Shown here one piece after another: positions 49,252 through 59,603 of a DNA stretch of 64,000 nucleotides; position 1 is the stretch's first letter; each line of letters starts with the position of its first letter. Position numbers and translations under genes: made by a program. Source of the DNA: Diphasiastrum complanatum (Eukaryota > Streptophyta > Lycopodiopsida > Lycopodiales > Lycopodiaceae); assembly GCA_029204225.1 (NCBI GenBank), contig CM055097.1, forward strand, positions 36,129,446-36,193,445, in the 5' to 3' direction. Below the pieces are notes generated by a model that was not told the DNA's origin, made no database searches, and was given only the letters and a program-made list of their open reading frames with translations.

Positions 49252-50610
49252 ATCTTTTGTATTTTATGTTCACAACTTTCATTTGATCGATCAAAGAGTT
49301 CCCTCCTATAGTGAATATTGTGAATACTTGAGAGAGAGAGAAAGAGAGAGAGTTGTGAGGTGAATGTTTTTGGTTTGCGTTTGTTTTTTTATTGGATGTA
49401 TATGATGCCAAGATCGCTAGTATTGTGTGGCATCTCTCCTTGCTAGTTAGATTTGCTGCAAAATGCTATGTAGGTTGAAGCGGGCCAAGCTATGGATCTG
49501 CACATAGGAAGAATGGCTTTTGTGCTCTTTCATAACTAGTCTCCTCTTTCTTCCCTCTCTCTTGGCTGAAGCACACATCATAGGTGTTAGATCCATACCA
49601 AGGGCTTTAGGCCAACATAGGTAGATTTCTCTAATGCTTAGCTTTGGAACCCAAGAGAGGCCAAGAGCTATGAAGGGTACAACACCCACGAATAGCCAAG
49701 AGAATGAAATAGAGTTAGATTTACTATTCCCATGAATTTTATAGGATTTACGATAGTTTTTATCCTCTGATTGGATGTAGCTTAGGCTTTGAAAGGGGCA
49801 TCTAGTGACGACTGCCACTTCTCCTATTGAAGAGACCTATTTTAGCATCTATAACACCCTCTTCCCCTTAAGATCAATTCTCGACCTCCCTATATTGCAA
49901 TGGAGTTGATCCTTCCTTTTACTTGCCCATAGCACTCTTATCAAAAGTAATTCTTTTGGAAAGGTGGCAAAAATTAGGGTAACAATGTATGAACCTATTT
50001 TTAAGTTTGGTCTTCAATCTTCCCTTGTGTGCCATTATGCCCAGAACATGCTTTTGAAAATAATGTAAACTTTCCAAAAATTCTATTTACATACCTTGCA
50101 CTTACATGCATGTTATTGACTAACCCTCTCCCTATCTTATCGGCCTCCACGTCCTATATGAGGTGCTTACATAGCTCAAGCCTCAAGGTCATTGGAAAAA
50201 AAAATCATAACACCTACATTTAAAGGTGATATTTGAGTGCCCATTCACATACCTTATGTTTAGTGTTTTTTGGCTTAACAAGATTTTTGATATTGTACTG
50301 CTATATTTTGTGAAATTGATTGGAGTCGAACTCTAGATCTAAGGAATGTTTTTTGTTTACGTGGATTCTAAAGATTATTTAAAATGAGAGTTGACAAGTT
50401 TTTCTAGTGGCAATTCAAGACTTCCTAGCTTTTATGTGGATGTGTCTAAAAGTGATGGATCACACCTTGATGTGTCTTATTAAAGTGATGAATCACACCT
50501 TGATGATTTTTTAGACACCATTCTATTTGTCTAAAGTTTGGATCCCAAAAGAAGATCATGCAATGTGATTACCTCGTTAGAAAATATAGATGTGATTTTG
50601 TGTGCACAAT
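49252..50610. other. Intergenic, nothing recognised
   Basis: A 123-codon minus-strand frame (49818-49447) has no motif. A short interrupted GA run lies near 49331-49352. Confidence 0.45.
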
Positions 50611-50616
50611 ATTCTA

Positions 50617-51317
50617 TGTGAAAGTACTGTACTTTAGGACCATAAATGTATCTACAAAAGATCCACAAGAGTGATTGGATGCTTGCTTAACAATCTATCA
50701 AAAAACTAGACACAAAAAAGTTGATCTAGATTGGCAATCTAACAAACAACAAGCATTAACAATCAAAAGCATTGATAAACATTGAAATCCGAGCCCACAC
50801 GTGTGTACTACAGGCTGTAGTACGGCCTTCAACCTGAGAAACAAGTAGAAATTGATTTGGTTTCATTTGGATCTCAAAAACTCAATGTACATAGTGAACT
50901 AGCTTGAGATTGCCAATGAGCTCCAAAAATTTTCTATCTTCTCACTATGGAGAGAGGGAATACATAGCAAATTCGACTTCCTTCTTGAAGTTAGGTGGAT
51001 TTCCAGCATGTAATAAGGAAGTTAACTCACTATCCTTGACCTAAAATGAAACCCTAGTCTATTTCCTAGAGTTATGCTTGGTAGGTAGCTAGTTGGTCAA
51101 ATTTTCACCTTAAACTTAGGTGTAGGTCCTATAAAGTAGGGATGACCACCAAATAGACATGACCAACTCTCTTGACTTGACCTAACCTACATTAGGATGG
51201 GTTTCCCATGTGGCATCATGGCCTCACATGTGTGGGACCCACTTGTGTACACAATTTACACTATTCTACATGGTTTTTGATCAAGCTAGATTTGCCAATT
51301 TTTGGCAATTCTTCACA
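50617..51317 (-). repeat. 3' LTR of element C (701 bp)
   Basis: Inner edge ...CTTCACA is followed by CTCCTCCTCAAAT, the complement of the polypurine tract. Contains CCCACACGTGTGTAC (near 50797) and CTCACATGTGTGGGA (near 51226). Confidence 0.93.
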
Positions 51318-51363
51318 CTCCTCCTCAAATTTAGCTTGATCTATTTACAACTCTCTTGATAGA

Positions 51364-51514
51364 TCAATGAAAGCTTTTAGAAGTGTCTAAAAAGAAGGAA
51401 CTTTTGAGACTCCAATAGAGAATGATGTCCATGAAGGATCTTTCACCACCTCTTAGAGGATCCCTTACAAGATGTTCCATAAATGTGTCTATATACATGT
51501 AGCACACTTCAAAA
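51364..51514 (-). pseudogene. Post-palm RT remnant of element C
   Basis: IDTFMEHLVRDPLRGGERSF and MDIILYWSLKSSFFL align with the post-palm RT segment of element A (STPMESNVKL, NERSFKDITLYRKLIGSLIWL). It lies right after the stop of the main frame, in another frame. About 240 residues of RT, including YVDD, are deleted between the two, and all RNase H after it is gone. Confidence 0.65.
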
Positions 51515-53671
51515 CTAAACATCATGCCAAGCCATGGATTCCAAGGCATTTTGTGCACTTGAAGATACATCAATTAAAATATTAAGTGCATAAATAATGT
51601 TGCCAAAGACAACTTGTCTTGCTTGATCCATATGATTGAGCCTAGATGGCTCCATCTTGATACTCAAGGTTCTTCTTGGAGTCCTCGGGTCTTGAGCTTG
51701 CTCCTCCACTTGACTTGACTCCAAACCATCAATGAATTGAATAAGGTGTTGATCCAAAGGTGCTTCTTCAAGTTTACAAATCTTCCACTCTTGAAAGATC
51801 ACATTTCCACCATTGACAAATTCTTTGGCTGAAAACAAGTAGATTCTACAATCTCTACTTGAAGAGCAAAACACTACCATTATTCCTATCATTGAAATAG
51901 GATAATCTTTGGTCCTTACATTGGAATGATCATGCTCAAAGCATGTGGACCCAAATATTTCCAATACAAATGATGTTTCATCTTTTATGACACTATTCAA
52001 ACTATTACAAAAATAGTTATCCAATGAAATTGCTTTATCAACAACAAATGTAAATTTCAAAGCATCCCATTTCATTGTCTTGTCATACAAAGTAATAAAC
52101 ACCATGAATCTTAAAGGTAAGAAACAAGTCACCTCATGTCTACTAATACTTTCCAAAAAGTATTCAAAAATAGTAGACTCTCCAATGCTCACCACCCTTG
52201 CAAGATGCACACTTGAATGGACAATTTGCATGCAATTTGATGACTCGGACATTGTCATTGAGGACTCCCTTGGAACTCTCATGCTTTGAGGCTGATCCTC
52301 AAAATCTTCCTCCTTTTGATGCTCCTCCTCAATGCAAGCAAGATCACACTTTGCCAAGATCTCCTCTTGAGTGATCTCCTCCTTTGCCAAGCTCATTCTT
52401 TCAAAAGCAACACTAGCTTCCAACTTAAACAATCTTCCATGTTTAAATCCCTTTGCAATGCAAACATCATTCTTCAAGATGAAGCAAACACCATGCTTAA
52501 AGTGGACATCCAAACCACTTTCTAAGAGTAGACCAACACTAAGCATATTCTTGGTGATTGATGGTACATAAAGGACATTTTCTAGATCCATGCATTTTGA
52601 GGATTCTAGACACAAAGAGATGGTGCCAACACCATCTATCCTACACTCTTCATCATTTGCAGTAAAGACAAACTTTTTAGCATCATTGAATGAGTGTAAG
52701 GTTGAGAAAAAGCCCTTTTCACAAGACATGTGAGAGCTAGCCCCACTGTCAATCCACCAATAGTCTCTTGAATTGCTATTGCTTGTTGGTGAGGATGTAG
52801 ATGCCATCAAGAATACATCTACTTCATCCTCCTCCTCCTCCTTTGCAAGGTTTCCTTGTTTGTCCTCCTCCACTTGTGCTCTTAGCCTCTTGTAGCATTT
52901 AGATGCATAATGCCCCTTCTTTCCACAAAAGAAGCATTTTTGCTTTGACTTGTCCTTTGAGCTCGATGCATCATCCTCTTCTTTGGCCTCCTTTGAATGC
53001 TTCTTCTTTCCATTGGTCTTCTTTTTGCCCTTGAATGAGAAATTGGCTTTCTCATCACCATCCTGCAAAGACAAGGAACTCATCCTAGATTTTGCATGGA
53101 GCATCCTACACTCTTCAGCCACTAATACACTGTGAAGTTTTTCTATAGTTGGCAAAGCGTCTTGGATGGCAAAACTTTGGACCAAATTTGCAAAGTCATC
53201 TCCTAGACCATTAAGGACAATTTGTACAAGCTCTCCATCATGAATCTTCTCTCCAATGGAAGCCAACTCCCTATTTAGAGACTTGATTCTAAGTACATAA
53301 TCCTGTGCACTCTCCTCACTTCTCCTCATGCTTTGCAAAATTTGATTTCTAAGCATAAGAACTCTAGAAGTGTTGCTAGACTCATAGATTGATTTTAAAG
53401 ACTCCCAAGCCTCTTTAGCATTAGTACAAGCTGATACTTCTCTCAACAAATCATTGCTCACATTCATCTTCACACAATGAAGTGCAAGCCTAGATCTCTT
53501 CTTGTATCTAGCTAACTCCTGTGCACCTAGAGGTTCATCTTCATCTTCAATCAAGAACTCATAAAGGTCTTGGAGCACTAAGAGTGACTCCATTCTAACC
53601 TTCCAAATAGCATAATTTGTAGAATTCAATCTCTCACTAGCTTCTAGAAGGTATGCTCCAGCAGATGCCAT
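51515..53671 (-). CDS. Element C Gag-protease ORF with degraded integrase
   Basis: An ATG start (MASAGAYLLEASERLNSTNY, 53671) gives 718 residues; an open stretch of 8 codons precedes it from a TTG. Numbering from that TTG: Gag about 9-230, CCHC knuckle CFFCGKKGHYASKC (254-267), protease WWIDSGASSHMS with D317-S318-G319, post-protease VLYVPSITKNMLSV (375-387). From about 430 on the frame stays open but diverges. IVHSSVHL (491-498) sits where integrase has VHSDIH, so the first catalytic Asp is Ser. The DNGGEY and NGVAERKN motifs are missing. The integrase C-terminus (EIFGSTCF, 579-586) and the IN-RT linker (PSRLNHMDQARQVV, 683-696) are recognisable and collinear with element A. Gag and protease look functional; polymerase functions do not. 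Confidence 0.88.
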   Translation of the reverse strand: MASAGAYLLEASERLNSTNYAIWKVRMESLLVLQDLYEFLIEDEDEPLGAQELARYKKRSRLALHCVKMNVSNDLLREVSACTNAKEAWESLKSIYESSNTSRVLMLRNQILQSMRRSEESAQDYVLRIKSLNRELASIGEKIHDGELVQIVLNGLGDDFANLVQSFAIQDALPTIEKLHSVLVAEECRMLHAKSRMSSLSLQDGDEKANFSFKGKKKTNGKKKHSKEAKEEDDASSSKDKSKQKCFFCGKKGHYASKCYKRLRAQVEEDKQGNLAKEEEEDEVDVFLMASTSSPTSNSNSRDYWWIDSGASSHMSCEKGFFSTLHSFNDAKKFVFTANDEECRIDGVGTISLCLESSKCMDLENVLYVPSITKNMLSVGLLLESGLDVHFKHGVCFILKNDVCIAKGFKHGRLFKLEASVAFERMSLAKEEITQEEILAKCDLACIEEEHQKEEDFEDQPQSMRVPRESSMTMSESSNCMQIVHSSVHLARVVSIGESTIFEYFLESISRHEVTCFLPLRFMVFITLYDKTMKWDALKFTFVVDKAISLDNYFCNSLNSVIKDETSFVLEIFGSTCFEHDHSNVRTKDYPISMIGIMVVFCSSSRDCRIYLFSAKEFVNGGNVIFQEWKICKLEEAPLDQHLIQFIDGLESSQVEEQAQDPRTPRRTLSIKMEPSRLNHMDQARQVVFGNIIYALNILIDVSSSAQNALESMAWHDV

Positions 53672-54463
53672 CTTACTAGTGACTTCTACAAACAAGAAAT
53701 AGATTTGATTGACTTGAAACTCACAAAGGTCTCACACTTGTAGTGTTTCACTCAAATTTGATTTCTAATCCAACAAATGGACTTATAATCACAGTTCTAT
53801 CACTCCCTCACAAAGCTGGAATGAAGATAAGATGAAGTGAAAACTACTTTCAAACAAATCTTGCCAAGAAATGGATTTGATTGTCTCTAGAAACTCACTA
53901 AGGTCTCTCTCTTGTAGTTTTTCACTCAAATTAGATTTCTAATCCAACAAATGGACTTATAATCTCAGTTCTAGCACTCCCTCACAAAGTTGGAATGAAG
54001 ATAAGATGATGTGAAATCTACTTACAATCAAATCTTGCCAAATTTGGCTATTTTTGGACAAAAAAATGACTTAATCTCTTTCTTCCTTCTTGGTGTACTT
54101 TCAAGACCTGTTTTTAACCTTAATAGGACTTGATCTCAGCCTAGATTAATTAGATTCCATGAAACAAATTCAAATCTAATCAATGGCAAATGATCTTGGT
54201 AGATTATCCTAGGATCTCCACCAAAAATTACACCAATAGCTCACAAATTGAATTTTTTTGGATCAAATGAATACCATGCATTAAATGCAGGTTCAGAGGT
54301 GCCCACACATGTGGATAGTACGGATTTGGACCCCTACCAAGTTTGGGATCAAATCTCCTCACCAAAATCAAGATTCTAGTTTGCCCTCTCAATACTAGTT
54401 TTTAGCACCAAAACTTGCTAAAAATGGATTTGCATTAGATCAATGGCTTATGGTCTTGTACTT
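53672..54463 (-). other. Leader of element C, with internal duplication
   Basis: Untranslated leader between primer site and gag. It holds a direct duplication of about 180 bp (about 53700-53870 and 53880-54050), sharing TTTTCACTCAAAT(T/A)... and AATCCAACAAATGGACTTATA. It also carries GCCCACACATGTGGATA near 54300. Confidence 0.75.
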
Positions 54464-54476
54464 GGCTCTGATACCA
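54464..54476 (-). promoter_or_regulatory. Primer-binding site of element C
   Basis: Minus strand TGGTATCAGAGCC directly after the LTR terminus ...TTCACA. Confidence 0.93.
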
Positions 54477-55177
54477 TGTGAAAGTACTGTACTCTAGGAC
54501 CATAAATGGATCTATAAAAGATCCACAAGAGTGATTTGATGCTTGCTTAACAATCTATCAAAAAACTAGACACAAAAAAGTTGATCTAGATTGGCAATCT
54601 AACAAACAACAAGCATTAACAATCAAAAGCATTGATAAACATTGAAATCCGAGCCCACACGTGTGTACTACAGGCTGTAGTACGGCCTTCAACCTGAGAA
54701 ACAAGTAGAAATTGATTTGGTTTCATTTGGATCACAAAAACTCAATGTACATAGTGAACTAGCTTGAGATTGCCAATGAGCTCCAAAAATTTTCTATCTT
54801 CTCACTATGGAGAGAGGGAATACATAGCAAATTCGACTTCCTTCTTGAAGTTAGGTGGATTTCCAGCATGTAATAAGGAAGTTAACTCACTCTCCTTGAC
54901 CTAAAATGAAACCCTAGTCTATTTCCTAGAGTTATGCTTGGTAGGTAGCTAGTTGGTCAAATTTTCACCTTAAACTTAGGTGTAGGTCCTATAAAGTAGG
55001 GATGACCACCAAATAGACATGACCAACTCTCTTGACTTGACCTAACCTACATTAGGATGGGTTTCCCATGTGGCATCAGGGTCTCACATGTGTGGGACCC
55101 ACTTGTGTACACAATTTACACTATTCTACATGGTTTTTGATCAAGCTAGATATGCCAATTTTTGGCAATTCTTCACA
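54477..55177 (-). repeat. 5' LTR of element C (701 bp)
   Basis: Partner of 50617-51317 with the same length and ends. Promoter elements were not fixed; it contains the same CACACGTGTG and CACATGTGTG palindromes. Confidence 0.93.
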
Positions 55178-55526
55178 TTCTACTACAAAGTAGCTTCATA
55201 TTGTAATAAACCAATGTGACAGGATTATAGGTCTTTCAATAACATATGGAATTTTAACATGACTTTGCAACCTTCTAAGTGGAGTTCATGAGAGAGTAGT
55301 CTTGCATAGAATATTTTTTTGGAGTAAATCTAGCATTGAAGGTCTTGAAAACATTTACTATAATACATTGCTAAATAGGGGTGAAATGGCCTCCAATGTG
55401 ATTGCTCAAAAGAGCATGAATGTCACTATCATTAGATACAAGGTGTCACCTTTGTTCCTCATTAATTGATACTTAGATGACACCATAGTGACCTCTCCAC
55501 TATTTTCATGTCAATTTTATGCAAAA

Positions 55527-56180
55527 TGTGAAGGATTTTAGATCATTCAATATCCAATCCATGTCCCAAATCTTTGGTTACAATAAGGAGCAAACCCACA
55601 ATCCTGCCAATGTAGAAAAATCAGCATCTACATACAAAATGATATGCAAACTCTAAGAGATATTGATCAAACATGAACCAAAACATAAAATATGTTTGCT
55701 TTCCGTACAATTACATTACCCTACTATATTTCACACGTGTGGAACCGAAAATAGCAATAGATTATCATTCTACACATATAATTGCAAGATAACACCAAGA
55801 TAGTGCACCAATGAGTAGTAGAACCCAAAGAGAACCATGTATAATGATGAAATGAGAGAGAGAAGAGAGAAGATGTGTGTCTCCACGAGTTACATCCTTT
55901 TATAGAGTTTCCAAACCCTATTTGGCCACTTGGCTTTCGCTCCAAAATGTAAACCCTGCTATTTTTGGGTCTAGATTCAATGTACCCAAAGTCCAAATTT
56001 GAATCTCTCTCAAACTCGACTACCAACTTTCCCACACTTTCCAAGAGTGTTTATTGAATGTACTTTAAACTAATATAACTTCAAAAACTTTATCTCTAAG
56101 TCTAAAATGAGTTTTGGCCTCTTATTGACAATTTACCAAAATGTGACTAAACTAGACTAAACTAGTTGAAATCTCTCACA
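55527..56180 (-). repeat. 3' LTR of element B (654 bp)
   Basis: Ends at the polypurine tract complement CTCCCTCTTCAAC. Contains ATTTCACACGTGTGGAACC near 55733, a short interrupted GA run near 55853-55873, and TTTTATA near 55898. Confidence 0.95.
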
Positions 56181-56649
56181 CTCCCTCTTCAACTAGTTTT
56201 GGCATAGTTTTGACAATAGAATTTTGATGCAACTTCAGAATGATCTCCATCCTAAGTATAGATCTTCTTTCTAAGGTTCTAAAGTATCTTTCATAATTGA
56301 TATAGAGAATAGTGTCGAAATTGGATGCTTCACTATTTCTTACATCAATTTTACACATCAAGATATAATTAGAACATGAAGAACCAAATAGAATGTGAAT
56401 GAAATGATTCCTCCATGTTTCAAACTTTTGAACTCTCTGGAAAATTACAGCAATCAAACAATAAATGTAAGTGATGACCATTTGCTTGCTTGTCTCCTCC
56501 AACTTTGTCTTTTCTTGATATGTCTCCACCATAAAACTCCATGAATGAGCCTCCATCTCCATCTTGCCACAAGCTATCATCAACACTTGATGACTTGGCC
56601 ATGAATGAGTGACATTATGGACCTCCAATAGCTTCATTTCCATCAGCAA
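56176..56649 (-). pseudogene. Element B 3'-terminal frame (RNase H end, very diverged)
   Basis: A 157-codon frame overlapping the end of the 758-codon frame in a different phase. It ends VEEGV with the stop codon inside the LTR, as in element A. CGKMEMEAHS and VAVIFQR-like segments recur in the 5.7-6.4-kb relic. The RNase H catalytic residues are not recognisable. Confidence 0.55.
56181..56193 (-). promoter_or_regulatory. Polypurine tract of element B
   Basis: Minus strand GTTGAAGAGGGAG adjoining the LTR start TGTGAGAGATTT; identical to the tract of element A. Confidence 0.85.
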
Positions 56650-58891
56650 AACCAGCCAAGAATGCTAGTACAACTCCAACAATAAGATATTGCAAGACAA
56701 TGTAGCTAGTTTGTCCATATCTTGACAATTTGCACACATCTACATGAAATAGCTCAAACATGAGATAGAACAAGTAAAGTAAACTTGAACAACACTTCCT
56801 TGCTGCTCCTTTGACCTTGCTTGAGTCTTCAATAAGCTGCAAAAACAGATCCATAACATCTTTGCCAAATAACCTTCCTTTGATGCTCTTGACTAGCTCC
56901 AAATTGCCACCTTTCCTTTTGTGTTGTTGAAGCCCTTTGAGACCAACCTCTTGATCTTCCTCTTGATCATCAAAGTCATTGAACAAACTTTGTTTTCCAG
57001 ATCCATTACTTGCTTTTCCAGTATGAAAAACATGAGAACCAATATCCACTTGCATAGCATCATCTACACAAGAAAATTCTTCAAAACATGTGAATAAAGC
57101 AAAGTGTGTCGCTTCCACTTGCTTACCTTTCTCTTGATCATCAAAGATATCAAAGATATGAATATCTTCAGACTTGAACCTCTGGAAATACTCCCTCTCA
57201 AACATATGATCTAGATCTAACAAGATCTCATCAATGCTTGATCTCGAATTTCCACAAAGGTTAGTGAAAACAATGTCACCATCATCAATCAAAAGATAGA
57301 GTCCAAACTTTCCATCCAACATGAAGTAGAGTAGGTGAATATGAGTATGAAACCTAAGAAATCCAGCCCTTTTGAGTCCATAACAAACCTCAATAAGCTC
57401 ACCAATGAGATCTCCCTTGCCTTGAAGAAATTGCCTCTCGATTTGCTCCATGTAGTCTTCTCCAACCAACCTTTTGCCATCTTGATCATGAGTGATCAAT
57501 TCACAATCATAGAATCCTTTGAGTTGATGAAGAGATGTGAGATCCATGCCTTGGATCTTCCCAAGAACCAATCTTCCATTGCTCTTTCCTTCATAAGACT
57601 CCTTCTTAATGATTGTAGCATAAGAAGTAGAAATCTCAAAGACATTAGAAGCCATGAAAAAAATGATTAGTACCTTCAACACAAGGATGATTGAAGTACT
57701 CTCTTTCTTCAAACAAGAACTTCTATTCAATGTTTTAGTTAATGAATCATATGATAATGATTCTTCCTCACTATCATTCACAATGACATCATTCAAAGTA
57801 CATCCTACTTTGAACTCTTCACATACTTCTCTTCTTCTTGACTTGTGACTATCTCCCTCACTAAGTCTCTTGATAGAACTATTTGATCTACTCTCTTTAT
57901 GAAGACATGTGACTCCACTTGCTGGAAAAATGACTTTCTTGCACTCATCACAAAAGAATGTAGAAGAACCACCTTCTTCAGGAATGCACCTAGCAACATC
58001 TTTTGACATATGATCAAAGAAATCACTAACAACAATCTTTTCCAAGGAAGAAACTTCACCTCCATTGATGAAGTTAGCTTTTTCCTTACCTTTTGCATGC
58101 TTGCACTTGCCATGAAGGACTATTGAAACACCATCATTATCCTCAAGACTAGCCAAGTTAGCACAAAGATGAATATCTCCAAGAAGCATATTAGATCTTG
58201 ACCTAGATCTAGCATAAGGAAGCTTGTTAGACTTTGTATAAGATCCACCAATCTTATTGATGCTAAAAGATAACTTTGGAAAGTTGAGACCAATCTCCTT
58301 TTCCATTCCATCCTTTTTGTTAGCCATAACAAAAGCATCAAGCTTGAAAAGTCTACCTTGTCTATTGCCCCTAGCAACCAAGATTTTTTCCTTTGTAATG
58401 AAACAAACATCACCACCAAACTTTACCATGTATCCTTTCTCTATCATTTGACCAACACTTAGCAAATTCTTTGAAAGTGAAGGAATGTAAAGAACACCAT
58501 CAAGTCTTGATTTCCTATTAGTAGAGAGACAAATAGGAATTGAACCAATACCTTTGATCACACACTCACCACCATTGGCCATGTGAATTGCTTTCTTGGC
58601 TCCATCATAAGTGACCAAAGAAGTAAAGAACTCCTTGTGACTAGTCATGTGTGAACTAGCTCCACTATCAATCCACCATGAATCTTTGTCACCTTCACTT
58701 GATATTAGACTTGAAGAACACATCAAAAGAGAATCACCACCACCTAGATCCTCATCATTAGTAGTAAAGTTGATCTGCTTGCTACCTTCATCTCTTTGCT
58801 TCTTCAAACATTCATTTGCAAAATGCCCTTTGATTCCACAATAAAATGATTTCAACTTAGACTTATCTTTGCCTCCAAAGATGATGTGCAC
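56615..58891 (-). CDS. Element B chimeric ORF: protease plus permuted pol remnants
   Basis: 758 open codons; the initiation site is unclear because the region joins gag by a frame change. Zinc knuckle at 15-28 reads SFYCGIKGHFANEC: the first Cys ligand is Ser. Protease WWIDSGASSHMT (D75-S76-G77) is intact and 76-190 parallels element A closely. Integrase is reduced to a short piece (SNKLPYARSRSRSN, 221-234). An RT-palm-like block follows: DYMEQIERQF (479-488), CYGLKRAG (503-510), LYLLIDDGDIVF (531-542), with LIDDGD where A has IYVDDI. The IN-RT linker (EKGKQVEATHFALFTCFEEF, 587-606) lies after the RT block, whereas in A it lies before it, so the order is permuted. Still an open frame; polymerase and integrase functions are very unlikely. 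Confidence 0.85.
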   Translation of the reverse strand: MHIIFGGKDKSKLKSFYCGIKGHFANECLKKQRDEGSKQINFTTNDEDLGGGDSLLMCSSSLISSEGDKDSWWIDSGASSHMTSHKEFFTSLVTYDGAKKAIHMANGGECVIKGIGSIPICLSTNRKSRLDGVLYIPSLSKNLLSVGQMIEKGYMVKFGGDVCFITKEKILVARGNRQGRLFKLDAFVMANKKDGMEKEIGLNFPKLSFSINKIGGSYTKSNKLPYARSRSRSNMLLGDIHLCANLASLEDNDGVSIVLHGKCKHAKGKEKANFINGGEVSSLEKIVVSDFFDHMSKDVARCIPEEGGSSTFFCDECKKVIFPASGVTCLHKESRSNSSIKRLSEGDSHKSRRREVCEEFKVGCTLNDVIVNDSEEESLSYDSLTKTLNRSSCLKKESTSIILVLKVLIIFFMASNVFEISTSYATIIKKESYEGKSNGRLVLGKIQGMDLTSLHQLKGFYDCELITHDQDGKRLVGEDYMEQIERQFLQGKGDLIGELIEVCYGLKRAGFLRFHTHIHLLYFMLDGKFGLYLLIDDGDIVFTNLCGNSRSSIDEILLDLDHMFEREYFQRFKSEDIHIFDIFDDQEKGKQVEATHFALFTCFEEFSCVDDAMQVDIGSHVFHTGKASNGSGKQSLFNDFDDQEEDQEVGLKGLQQHKRKGGNLELVKSIKGRLFGKDVMDLFLQLIEDSSKVKGAARKCCSSLLYLFYLMFELFHVDVCKLSRYGQTSYIVLQYLIVGVVLAFLAGFADGNEAIGGP

Positions 58892-59133
58892 TTACCAACT
58901 TCCTTGAGAAGTTCATTGGTAACATTCATCTTAATCATGTGTAGAGCTTTCTTTGCTCTCTTGTCATACCTCACTTGATCTTGAGGTGCTTGAGGTCTCT
59001 CCTCCACACCTGCAACAATCTCCATCAACTCATTCATCTCCAATAAGGACTCCATCCTCACCTTCCAAGTAGAATAGTTGATTGAGGTAAGCCTATAATT
59101 GCTCTCCAACATAAATCCACCACTTGTAGCCAT
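58852..59133 (-). pseudogene. Element B truncated Gag
   Basis: ATG at 59133 starts MATSGGFMLESNYRLTSINY, then WKVRMESLLEMNELMEIV and YDKRAKKALHMIKMNVTNEL, the standard copia Gag N-terminus. The frame ends soon after VGKCTSSLEAK, where an internal deletion removes the rest of Gag up to the zinc knuckle. It overlaps the 758-codon frame by about 40 bp in another phase. A ribosomal frameshift linking them is conceivable, but a simple deletion is more likely. Confidence 0.8.
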
Positions 59134-59591
59134 GTTGAAGTGACCTGATCTTCTTCTTTCAACATGTTCCAATGCACAAAGCACTCTCTTGAATGTCAAC
59201 AATTGAACTCAAGAAGAAATCACAAAGATATGGAACCTCTCAAATCTCTTCTAGCACTTCTAACTAGTTCAGTAACCTCACAAACTAGAGATCCAATCAA
59301 AATTAGAGTTTTGACAAAATCACAAAAAATTGAATATCTCAAATTCTACATTCAATTTCTAGAAACTTGGTATATCTTCTTGTAGACTCAAATGAGACTT
59401 CCTAATGCACCAAAAATCATCTTATTTCAGTAAGCCAAGTGTGAAATCGGAATTGATCAAGTATATAACCCTATATTGAGTTTTGACCTACAAAGATCAA
59501 TTCTACACATGCAAAAATGCTGATTTTTGAGTAGAAACCCTCCAAAATCTTGCTGAAGATGGCTGATTCTTTCATAACCTGAAACACAAGA

Positions 59592-59603
59592 GCTTTGATA
59601 CCA
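59592..59603 (-). promoter_or_regulatory. Primer-binding site of element B
   Basis: Minus strand TGGTATCAAAGC, one mismatch to the initiator-Met site, directly adjoining the LTR terminus ...CCTTCACA. Confidence 0.88.

Larger units (their letters stand above)
50617..55177 (-). mobile_element. Copia element C, complete insertion (LTR to LTR, 4561 bp)
   Basis: LTRs at 50617-51317 and 54477-55177 are both 701 bp, begin TGTGAAAGTACTGTACT on the plus strand and end AATTCTTCACA. I count about 9 mismatches by eye (about 1.3%). A perfect 5-bp target-site duplication, TTCTA, flanks the element (50612-50616 and 55178-55182). The primer site (54464-54476) and purine tract (from 51318) fix the orientation as minus. 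The interior holds one long frame (51515-53671). Compared with a typical ~5-kb copia, integrase is degraded and the RT palm and RNase H are missing, so the element could not have moved itself. Confidence 0.95.

Noticed and set aside
50617-55177. Element C as a domesticated host gene
   Set aside because: Complete LTRs, a target-site duplication and low LTR divergence show a recent insertion, which argues against domestication at this locus.
57335-57670. 111-codon plus-strand frame
   Set aside because: Antisense shadow of the element B ORF.
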